5,891 nt of DNA from Betaproteobacteria bacterium. GTDB lineage: Bacteria; Pseudomonadota; Gammaproteobacteria; Burkholderiales; SG8-39. Below, piece by piece: positions 1 through 5,073 of this stretch (the first letter of the stretch is position 1; each line of letters begins with the position of its first letter). The position numbers and the translations under genes were made by a program. The notes beneath the pieces are model-generated. The model had not been told where the DNA came from and ran no database searches. It saw nothing but the letters and a program-made list of their open reading frames with translations. The stretch lies in NCBI GenBank assembly GCA_029865405.1, contig JAOUGZ010000193.1, positions 1 to 5,891 on the forward strand, read 5' to 3'.

Positions 1-51
1 CCGGTCGTAGCGGTAGTGCGTGACGTGGTTCAGCGCGACGTGGATCGACAT
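1..51 (-). CDS. Transglutaminase-like protein, probably the large DUF2126-type form (N-terminus only)
   Basis: Only the first 17 codons are in the window; the gene continues past the left edge. The peptide reads MSIHVALNHVTHYRYDR. This is the opening beta-strand of the bacterial transglutaminase-like N-terminal domain (compare the MKLSLVHETHYSYE start of the neighbouring gene). The 'ALNHVTHYRYDR' wording is typical of the long, roughly 1100-residue proteins that join a transglutaminase core to a DUF2126 region; this assignment is from memory of the family and cannot be confirmed on 17 residues. The ATG lies 2 nt after the TAG stop of the preceding gene (TAG-AC-ATG), so translation is probably coupled and it belongs to the same operon. 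A short transglutaminase-like protein is the alternative. Confidence 0.72.
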   Translation of the reverse strand, partial: MSIHVALNHVTHYRYDR

Positions 52-53
52 GT

Positions 54-788
54 CTACTGGGCGATCTGCGCGAGCGCGCGCATGGTTTCGGCGCCGCCGC
101 CCGTGCGCACGCCGCGGATCGGGCAGGCGTCGTTGTAGTCGGCGCCGAAGGCGACCTTGATGTGCCCTTCGCCGACGATCGAATCGTTGGCGATGTCGAA
201 GCTGCGCCAGCGGTCCACCACCCAGGCTTCGGCCCAGGCGTGCGGCGCGGCGTAATTCGTGCCGCCCGACGCGCAGATGTATCCCGAAACGAACCGCGCC
301 GGCACGCCGAGCAGGCGGCAGCCGCCGATGAACCGGTGCACCACGGCGGCGGCATCGGCGCCGGGCAGGTCGCTTTTCGCCGCCGCCGCCAGCTCGCGCT
401 GCCCGGACAGCGTGCCAGCGCGGCGGCGAAAGCGCTCGGCAAACTCGGCGAGCTTGTCGTCGGCGCGCGTGAGCGCGGTGGCGCGCAGAAAGAGCAGCGG
501 CGACAGCGGCGTGCCGGTGAAGTCCGAGGGCTCGTCGACCGAGCGCGCGGTTTCCACCACGCCGGCGGCGCGGATCACGATCTCCGTGACCGGCTTGTCC
601 AGCGTCAGCACGTGCAGCACGTTGCCGTAACCGTCGTGCGTGCCGACGGGCTGGCCCGGGGTCTCCAGGCGCCAGGCGAGCACCTTCTGGCGCGCCGTGT
701 CGCGCGGCGTGAGGCGCAGGTACTGCGTCGAGTAGCGCACCGGCGATTCGTAGCTGTAATGCGTCTCGTGCACCAGGCTGAGCTTCAT
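54..788 (-). CDS. Small transglutaminase-like protein lacking the catalytic Cys segment
   Basis: A 244-residue protein. Residues 1-100 form the bacterial transglutaminase N-terminal beta domain (MKLSLVHETHYSYESPV, QYLRLTPR, YGNVLHVLTLDKP). Residues 110-230 are the papain-like transglutaminase core: RLLGVPARFVSGYI (158-171), the APHAWAEAWV block with the expected catalytic His183, and SFDIAND with the expected Asp198. Family members normally have a GVCQDHAH-type motif just before F..CR..G.PAR. Here the equivalent stretch (about 143-153) reads GADAAAVVHRF, with no Cys at the nucleophile position, and the linker before it is shorter than usual. Cys157 is the ordinary structural Cys of the 'CRxLG' block. 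The start codon overlaps the alpha-E stop as ATGA, so the real start is fixed inside a longer open frame. It is probably a non-catalytic partner of the ATP-grasp/alpha-E pair, unless an in-frame deletion or sequence error explains the loss. Confidence 0.9.
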   Translation of the reverse strand: MKLSLVHETHYSYESPVRYSTQYLRLTPRDTARQKVLAWRLETPGQPVGTHDGYGNVLHVLTLDKPVTEIVIRAAGVVETARSVDEPSDFTGTPLSPLLFLRATALTRADDKLAEFAERFRRRAGTLSGQRELAAAAKSDLPGADAAAVVHRFIGGCRLLGVPARFVSGYICASGGTNYAAPHAWAEAWVVDRWRSFDIANDSIVGEGHIKVAFGADYNDACPIRGVRTGGGAETMRALAQIAQ

Positions 789-1723
789 ACCGCCCCCAGG
801 TAAGCGCGATCGATGCGGCTGCCGAGCTCGCCGAAGTCGGCGAGGCAGGCGGCGAGGTATTCGTGCAGGCCGCCCTGGAAGATCTCCTCGATGTCGGCGT
901 GCGTCAGGCGCGCGTGCAGCTCGTAGGCGAGGCGCTTGGCGGCATGGTCGTGCTGCCCCTCGATGCGGTCCATCGAATCCTTGATGAGATCGAAGCACGC
1001 GGCGAGCGAGCGCGGCATGCGCCGCTCGAGGAGCAGGAGCTGCGCCACCTTGATCGGGTAGATCTGATCGCGGTAGAGCTGGCGGTAGGACTCGAAGGAC
1101 GACACCGAGCGCAGCAGCGCCGTCCACTGGTAGAAGTCGAGCGCGCCGCCCACGTCCGCGACCGAGGGCAGCAGCACGTGGTACTTCACGTCGAGGATGC
1201 GCGCCGTGTTGTCGGCGCGCTCGAGGTGCGTGCCCAGGCGCGAGAAATTGAACGCCTCGCCGCGCAGGATGGTGCCGTAGGTGACGCCGCGGAAGAGGTG
1301 GCTGCGGTCCTTCACCCAGTCGAAGAACTGCGTCGCGCCCGCGCCGGTGATGCGCGCGGGCTTCACCGCACGCACCTCCAGCCAGGTGCCGTTCAGCGTC
1401 TCCCACATCTCGGAGGTGATCTGCCATCGCACCGCGTGCGCGTTCTCGCGCGCCCACTTCAGGCAGGAGTAGATCGACGACGGGTTCTTTTCGTCCAGCG
1501 CGAGAAACTCGATCAGCGTGGGCAGGGTGAGCTTGTCGTGGCGCTCGAAAAATTCGGCCTCGGTTTCGGTGATCGACAGCGGCGCGAGCAGGTTCTGCTC
1601 CTGCACGTCCTTGGTGCCGAACATCACCAGGTTGGAGGTGACGCCGAGAATGCGCGCCATGTTCTCCGCGCGCTCCATCTGGCGGCTCATCCAGAAAATG
1701 CGATTGGCGACGCGCGAGAGCAT
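785..1723 (-). CDS. Alpha-E domain-containing protein
   Basis: A 312-residue all-helical protein matching the bacterial alpha-E family over its whole length. It begins MLSRVANRIFWMSRQMERAE, the usual family start. Two helices carry the same signature: MERAENMARIL (16-26) and LERADNTARILDVKYH (167-182), as expected of an internal duplication. Between them are ARENAHAVR (91-99) and SEMWETLN (104-111), also characteristic. I see no signal peptide or membrane segment, so it should be cytoplasmic. Its biochemical role is unknown. The family is nearly always encoded beside a circularly permuted ATP-grasp protein and a transglutaminase-like protein, sometimes fused to the former, so it is likely a partner or scaffold in the same peptide-ligation complex. 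The ATG shares one base with the upstream gene's stop (TGATG) and its own stop overlaps the next start (ATGA), indicating coupled translation. Confidence 0.96.
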   Translation of the reverse strand: MLSRVANRIFWMSRQMERAENMARILGVTSNLVMFGTKDVQEQNLLAPLSITETEAEFFERHDKLTLPTLIEFLALDEKNPSSIYSCLKWARENAHAVRWQITSEMWETLNGTWLEVRAVKPARITGAGATQFFDWVKDRSHLFRGVTYGTILRGEAFNFSRLGTHLERADNTARILDVKYHVLLPSVADVGGALDFYQWTALLRSVSSFESYRQLYRDQIYPIKVAQLLLLERRMPRSLAACFDLIKDSMDRIEGQHDHAAKRLAYELHARLTHADIEEIFQGGLHEYLAACLADFGELGSRIDRAYLGAV

Positions 1724-3135
1724 CAGTCCACCACCCAGGTGTCCTTGGTGCCGCCGCCCTGCGAGGAGTTGACCACCAGCGAGCCCTCGCGCAACGCGAC
1801 GCGCGTCAGGCCCCCGGGCACCAGGCGCATCTCCTTGCCGGAGAGCACGAACGGGCGCAGGTCGACGTGGCGCGGCGCGATGCCCTTGTCGACGAAGGTC
1901 GGGCAGGTCGAGAGCGACAGCGTCGGCTGGGCGATGAAGTTCGCCGGGTTGGCGCGCACGCGCTTGCGGTACGCCTCGATCTCGGCCTTGGTCGATGCGG
2001 GGCCGATCAGCATGCCGTAGCCGCCCGAGCCCTGCACCTCCTTCACCACCAGCTCGGCGAGGTTGTCCATGACGTGCGCGAGGTCCTCGGGCCGCTTGCA
2101 CTGCCAGGTCGGCACGTTCTTCAGGATCGGCTCCTCGCCGAGGTAGAAGCGGATCATCTCCGGCACGTAGGGGTAGGTCGACTTGTCGTCGGCGACGCCG
2201 GTGCCGATGGCGTTGGCGAGGCCGACGTGGCCGGCGCGGTACACCGACAGCAGGCCCGGCACGCCGAGATAGGAGTCCTCGCGAAAGGCGAGCGGATCGA
2301 GGAACGCGTCGTCGACGCGGCGGTAGATGACGTCGACGCGCTGGCTGCCCGCCGTGGTGCGCATGAGGACGTTGCCGTCCTTCACGAACAGGTCCGGCCC
2401 CTCGACCAGCTCGACGCCCATCTGCTGCGCGAGGAAGGCGTGCTCGAAGTAGGCGCTGTTGTACTGTCCCGGCGTCAGCACCACCACCACGGGGTCGCGC
2501 GCGCGCGGCGGCGCCGCGGCGCGCAGCGTCTCGAGGAGCAGCGCCGGATAGTGCTCGACCGGGTAGACGCGCTGGCGGTCGAACAGCTCCGGAAACAGCC
2601 GCATCATCATCTTGCGGTTCTCGAGCGTGTACGAGACGCCCGAGGGCGTGCGCAAGTTGTCCTCGAGCACGTAGTACTGGCCGTCGTCGTGGCGGATGAG
2701 GTCGATGCCGGCGACGTGCGAATACACCTCGTTGGGCAGGTCGAGCCCGAGCATCGCCACCTGGTAGGCCTCGTTGGTGAGCACCTGCTCGGCGGGGATT
2801 ACGCCGGCGGCGAGGATTTCCTGGCGGTGGTAGATGTCGTGCAGAAAGCGGTTGAGCGCGGCCACGCGCTGGCGCAGGCCGCGCTCCAGGAAATCCCATT
2901 CCGCGCGCGGGATCACGCGCGGGATGGTGTCGAAGGGGATCAGGCGCTCGGCGCCCGCCTCGTCGCCATAGACGGCGAAAGTGATGCCGACGCGGTGAAA
3001 CAGCAGGTCGGCCTCGCGGCGCTTTTCCGCCACGCGCTCGGCGGGTGTCGCGGCGAGCCATTCCGAGAGCGCGCGGAAATGCGGGCGCACTTCGCCGCTT
3101 TCCGTGCGCATCTCGTCGTAGTGGCGGCGCTGCAT
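1723..3135 (-). CDS. Circularly permuted ATP-grasp protein (predicted peptide ligase / amidoligase)
   Basis: A 470-residue protein, a normal length for the circularly permuted type 2 ATP-grasp family (formerly DUF404/DUF407). Blocks in order: SGEVRPHFRALSEWL (13-27); RLIPFDTIPRVIP (64-76), shared with this family; VLEDNLRTPSGVSYTLENR (156-174), whose E158/N160 are likely metal ligands; LTPGQYNSAYFEHAFLA (220-236); NAIGTGVADDK (308-318); VVKEVQGSGGYGMLIGP (363-379), the Lys plus Gly-rich nucleotide-binding segment; DLRPFVL (425-431); and NSSQGGGTKDTWVVD (456-470) at the C-terminus. By family, it should use ATP to activate a carboxylate and join it to an amine; the substrate is unknown. The start at 3135 has GGGGGA 6 nt upstream, and the YDEM opening matches family N-termini. 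It is the first gene of the coupled operon and overlaps alpha-E by one base. Confidence 0.96.
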   Translation of the reverse strand: MQRRHYDEMRTESGEVRPHFRALSEWLAATPAERVAEKRREADLLFHRVGITFAVYGDEAGAERLIPFDTIPRVIPRAEWDFLERGLRQRVAALNRFLHDIYHRQEILAAGVIPAEQVLTNEAYQVAMLGLDLPNEVYSHVAGIDLIRHDDGQYYVLEDNLRTPSGVSYTLENRKMMMRLFPELFDRQRVYPVEHYPALLLETLRAAAPPRARDPVVVVLTPGQYNSAYFEHAFLAQQMGVELVEGPDLFVKDGNVLMRTTAGSQRVDVIYRRVDDAFLDPLAFREDSYLGVPGLLSVYRAGHVGLANAIGTGVADDKSTYPYVPEMIRFYLGEEPILKNVPTWQCKRPEDLAHVMDNLAELVVKEVQGSGGYGMLIGPASTKAEIEAYRKRVRANPANFIAQPTLSLSTCPTFVDKGIAPRHVDLRPFVLSGKEMRLVPGGLTRVALREGSLVVNSSQGGGTKDTWVVD

Positions 3136-3257
3136 TCAGAATCCCCCGATCAGGCGGCAGGCGGCCGCCCTGCCCGGGCGCAGGGTCCCGGCGGTCGGCT
3201 GCCTAGGGTAGCGTAGCGCGCGCGCTGTCGGCGCACCAGCGCGCGGCGGCGTGCCGC
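3136..3257 (-). promoter_or_regulatory. Leader and probable promoter region of the ATP-grasp operon
   Basis: A 122-nt non-coding spacer between the AraC-type gene and the ATP-grasp gene, both on the minus strand. On the minus strand it ends with a Shine-Dalgarno-like GGGGGA (3147-3142), 6 nt before the ATG. It holds overlapping inverted repeats: GCAGGCGG / CCGCCCTGC (3157-3173, one bulge) and CCCTGC / GCAGGG (3168-3185, six-base stem, six-base loop). The shared arm 3168-3173 can pair only one way at a time. No T-run follows on the minus strand, so this does not look like an intrinsic terminator, and the AraC-type gene could read through. I find no convincing -35/-10 pair; the best AT-containing patch is TACGCTACCCTA near 3204-3215. 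Promoter status is inferred from position only. Confidence 0.4.
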
Positions 3258-4136
3258 TCAGCGCTGCGGCTCGGGCGGCTGCGGCTCGTCCGCAGCGCCG
3301 GGCCGCGCGGCGGCGCGCCGGTACTCGGACGGCGGGATTCCAACCTGGTTGAGGAAGAAGCGCGTGAAATTGCTCTGCGCCGAAAAACCGAGCTCGGCGG
3401 AGACGTCGGCGATGCGCGCGCGCCCGTTCGAGAGCTTGGCGATGGCGGTTTCCACGCACAGCATGTCGAGGTAGGCGCGCGGCGAGCGCCCCGTGGATAC
3501 CTGGAACAGGTCATAGAAGCGCGAGCGCGACAGGCCGACCTGGCTGGCCAGGTCGTCGATGTTGACGTCCTTGTTGGGGCGCGCGCGCAGCAGGCCGAGC
3601 GCCTTGCGGATGCGCGTATCGGCGAAGCGCGAGCCGCGCCACAGCGCAGCGCCGGCGCGGCGGCGCGCGAGGTAGTTCTCCACCACCGCCAGCATCAGCT
3701 CCTGGAGCATGAATTCGAGCCGCTCGGGCGACAGGAACTGGTCGTTGAGGGCCTCGATCGCCAGCGTGTCGGCGAGCTGGCGCATGCGCGGCGTGATCGT
3801 CTCCCGCGGGTGCGCGAAGACGCGGCCGCCGACCGGCTGAAAGCATTCGGGAAACACGTCGTGCAGCCATTGCGGCGCGGGGTGGAACTCGATCACGCGC
3901 GTAGCGGCGGGCCCGGGCGCGCCATCGGCGCCGTGCGCCTCCAGCGGCTCGACAAAGACCACGTCGTCGCGCGTCAACGGCACCGGGGCGCCGCCGATGC
4001 GCAGGGTGCAGTCCGCACCCTGGTGCTTGAGGATGACCACCGGCGCGGTGTTCTCGCCGGCGCCGAAGGATTCCGGCGACTCGGCGAGGATCAGGCGGCC
4101 GAAGCGGCCTTCAAAGATGCGCAGGGGTCGGGACAT
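3258..4136 (-). CDS. AraC-family transcriptional regulator
   Basis: A 292-residue DNA-binding regulator. Residues about 1-110 form a cupin-like sensor domain in the AraC manner (VVILKHQGADCTLRIGG; LTRDDVVFVEPLEAHGADG, with the 'place the effector, expect His' pattern). The C-terminus has the two helix-turn-helix units: NIDDLASQVGLSRSRFYDLF (192-211) and RIADVSAELGFSAQSNFTRF (241-260), followed by GIPPSEYRR (266-274), the usual family ending. A Pro/Glu-rich tail (275-292) is extra. No membrane segment is seen; it acts in the cytoplasm on DNA. The effector cannot be told from sequence. It lies just upstream of, and in line with, the ATP-grasp operon, so it may control that operon or itself. The ATG at 4136 lacks a clear Shine-Dalgarno (TTATCCTTGAATCC precedes it), so the start is likely but not certain. 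Confidence 0.94.
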   Translation of the reverse strand: MSRPLRIFEGRFGRLILAESPESFGAGENTAPVVILKHQGADCTLRIGGAPVPLTRDDVVFVEPLEAHGADGAPGPAATRVIEFHPAPQWLHDVFPECFQPVGGRVFAHPRETITPRMRQLADTLAIEALNDQFLSPERLEFMLQELMLAVVENYLARRRAGAALWRGSRFADTRIRKALGLLRARPNKDVNIDDLASQVGLSRSRFYDLFQVSTGRSPRAYLDMLCVETAIAKLSNGRARIADVSAELGFSAQSNFTRFFLNQVGIPPSEYRRAAARPGAADEPQPPEPQR

Positions 4137-4174
4137 GGATTCAAGGATAACGTCCCCGCCGCCGCAAGGCTAGG

Positions 4175-4184
4175 GGCACGTGCC
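4175..4184. promoter_or_regulatory. Perfect 10-nt palindrome upstream of the AraC-type gene
   Basis: GGCACGTGCC reads the same on both strands and is centred about 43 nt before the regulator's ATG, inside the 81-nt spacer (4137-4217). The position suits an operator or activator site, for example for autoregulation. AraC proteins more often bind direct repeats, however, and a single short GC-rich palindrome can occur by chance. No clear -35/-10 pair is visible in the rest of the spacer. Confidence 0.25.
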
Positions 4185-4196
4185 GGCATTTCATCG

Positions 4197-4229
4197 AAAA
4201 AACAGATGCCTGGGCCTTCAGTAGGCCAG
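4197..4229 (-). terminator. Weak terminator-like element after the CoA-binding gene
   Basis: On the minus strand, CTGGCCT (4229-4223) can pair with AGGCCCAG (4217-4210) around a five-base loop, with one bulged base. After 7 nt (GCATCTG) comes a run of six T (4202-4197). The stem overlaps the gene's TGA stop. The gap between stem and T-run is longer than in a standard intrinsic terminator, so activity is doubtful. Confidence 0.3.
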
Positions 4230-4688
4230 CACGCGCGGCCGCTTGGCGGAAATCACGCGGGTGTTCACGCCGACCCAGTTGAGGCCGCCGAACAGGCGCC
4301 CGTGCTCGATCTTCACGCAGCGATCCATCACGGCCTCGAGCCCCGCGGCGCGCGCCTTGGCCGCTGCGGCCTCGTTCTTCACCCCGAGCTGCTGCCAGAG
4401 CACCTTGGCTCCGATGGCGATGGCGTCGTCGCAGATCGGCATGATGTCCTCGCTCTTGCGAAAGCAGTCCACGATGTCGATTTTCGCCGGCACGTCGCGC
4501 AGCGACTTGTAGCATTTCTGCCCCAGGATTTCGGCGTAACGCGGATTCACCGGAATCACGGTATAGCCGTGCTCCTGCATGTACTTGGCGGCGAAGTAGC
4601 TGGGGCGGAACCAGTCGGCCGACAGGCCGACGACGGCGATGACGCGATTCCGCGACAGGATGCGCCGCAACGTGTTGATGTCGTCCAT
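4218..4688 (-). CDS. CoA-binding domain protein (CoA_binding_2 / YccU-like)
   Basis: A 156-residue single-domain Rossmann protein of usual length for the family. Features in order: VIAVVGLSAD (16-25), the nucleotide-binding beta-turn with a following RPSY (28-31); GYTVIPVNPRYAEILG (41-56); DIVDCFRKSED (71-81); KVLWQQLGVKNEAA (95-108); MDRCVKIEHGRL (121-132); and the NWVGVNTRVIS block (137-147). These match small proteins related to the CoA-binding domain of succinyl-CoA synthetase. They are thought to bind CoA or an acyl-CoA, but a reaction has not been assigned. It should be soluble and cytoplasmic. The start at 4688 has no good Shine-Dalgarno and sits only about 10 nt from a TATAGT, so a very short or leaderless transcript is possible. 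It is divergent from the NIPSNAP gene. Confidence 0.95.
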   Translation of the reverse strand: MDDINTLRRILSRNRVIAVVGLSADWFRPSYFAAKYMQEHGYTVIPVNPRYAEILGQKCYKSLRDVPAKIDIVDCFRKSEDIMPICDDAIAIGAKVLWQQLGVKNEAAAAKARAAGLEAVMDRCVKIEHGRLFGGLNWVGVNTRVISAKRPRVLAY

Positions 4689-4705
4689 GGCCCCGATACT
4701 ATAAT
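4675..4705 (+). promoter_or_regulatory. Candidate sigma-70 promoter for the NIPSNAP-hydrolase pair
   Basis: A perfect TATAAT -10 box (4700-4705) stands out in otherwise GC-rich sequence. The best -35 candidate is TTGATG (4675-4680), four of six consensus bases, with a 19-nt spacer that is longer than the ideal 17. Transcription would begin near 4712, giving a leader of about 18 nt that contains the ribosome-binding site. The -35 lies inside the first codons of the divergent CoA-binding gene. Confidence 0.6.
4698..4703 (-). promoter_or_regulatory. Overlapping minus-strand -10-like box for the CoA-binding gene
   Basis: On the minus strand, 4703-4698 reads TATAGT, five of six bases of the -10 consensus, and shares bases with the plus-strand TATAAT. 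No good -35 is seen about 17 nt upstream (TCTCCT there). A start about 7 nt downstream would leave only a few bases before the ATG at 4688. Confidence 0.35.
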
Positions 4706-4717
4706 CGACCGATTCCA

Positions 4718-4725
4718 GGGAGGAG
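4718..4725 (+). promoter_or_regulatory. Strong ribosome-binding site of the NIPSNAP gene
   Basis: GGGAGGAG, with AGGAG at 4721-4725, lies 4 nt before the ATG at 4730. It is the clearest Shine-Dalgarno in the window and fixes this start. Confidence 0.85.
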
Positions 4726-4729
4726 ACCC

Positions 4730-5071
4730 ATGTACGTCGAAGAGCGCATGTACCTGCTGCACCCCGGCAAGGCGCCGGAGTACTTCAAGCACTACGAGGA
4801 AGTGGGCATGAAGGTGCAGCTGCGCCACCTGCCGAATCTGGTCGGCTACTACGTCAGCGAGGCCGGCATGCAGAACCTCGTGACCCACATGTGGGCCTAC
4901 GACGATCTCAACCAGCGCGACAAGATGCGCGCTTCGATGCAGGCGGACCCCGAGTGGCAGGCGTACCTGCCGCGCATCCGCCCGCTGATCATCACGCAGG
5001 AGACGAAGATCCACAAGTGCGCGCCGTTCTTCGTCGAGCGCCTGAAGAAGATGCTCGCCGCGGTGAAGTAA
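4730..5071 (+). CDS. NIPSNAP family protein
   Basis: A 113-residue protein covering one NIPSNAP domain, a dimeric alpha/beta-barrel ferredoxin-like fold. It matches the family from start to end: MYVEERMYLLHPGKAPEYF (1-19), where 'Y.L.PGK..EY' is the usual opening; NLVGYYVSEAGMQNLVTHMW (36-55), equivalent to 'GYf.te.G..n.v.HlW'; AYDDLNQRDKMRASM (56-70); and DPEWQAYLPRIRPLI (73-87), the typical 'DPeWqaYl' block, followed by TQETKI. No signal peptide or membrane segment is visible. The molecular role of bacterial NIPSNAP proteins is not settled; stand-alone forms are often found beside small-molecule catabolic genes. The hydrolase gene begins 2 nt after its stop, so the two are probably co-transcribed and may act on related organic compounds, which is an inference. 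Confidence 0.94.
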   Translation: MYVEERMYLLHPGKAPEYFKHYEEVGMKVQLRHLPNLVGYYVSEAGMQNLVTHMWAYDDLNQRDKMRASMQADPEWQAYLPRIRPLIITQETKIHKCAPFFVERLKKMLAAVK

Positions 5072-5073
5072 CG

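Larger units (their letters stand above)
1..3135 (-). other. ATP-grasp / alpha-E / transglutaminase-like operon
   Basis: Four minus-strand genes follow each other with a 1-nt overlap, a 4-nt overlap and a 2-nt gap, leaving no room for internal promoters outside coding sequence. The set (circularly permuted ATP-grasp, alpha-E, and two transglutaminase-like proteins) is a recurrent bacterial neighbourhood. Iyer, Aravind and colleagues predicted it to be a peptide-synthesis or protein-modification system, often linked to the Anbu peptidase. No Anbu gene is visible here; it could lie beyond the left edge. The right boundary is the 122-nt spacer after the AraC-type gene. Confidence 0.88.

Noticed and set aside
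162..803. A 213-residue plus-strand open frame opposite the small transglutaminase-like gene
   Set aside because: Arg/Ala-rich shadow translation without motifs or a ribosome site.
789..1457. N-terminal extension of the small transglutaminase-like gene up to 1457
   Set aside because: The extension is out-of-frame alpha-E sequence. The ATGA overlap at 785-788 and the MKLSLVHETHYSYE start define the true N-terminus.
785..3061. A 758-residue minus-strand open frame spanning the ATP-grasp and alpha-E genes
   Set aside because: Its C-terminal 312 residues are the real alpha-E protein, but the upstream part is Arg/Ala/Pro-rich low-complexity sequence, a shifted reading of the ATP-grasp gene. It is not a fusion protein.
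3168..3185. CCCTGC-CCGGGC-GCAGGG hairpin as an intrinsic terminator of the AraC-type gene
   Set aside because: The stem is only six pairs and no T-run follows on the minus strand, so it is described only as a possible leader structure.
1867..3216. A 449-residue plus-strand open frame antisense to the ATP-grasp gene
   Set aside because: It is composed of Arg/Ala/Val/Leu/His-rich runs typical of antisense frames in GC-rich genes. It has no recognisable motif and sits opposite a well-supported gene.
3810..4811. A 333-residue plus-strand open frame across the AraC-type and CoA-binding genes
   Set aside because: It runs antisense to two convincing genes, crosses their spacer and a promoter, and shows no family motif.
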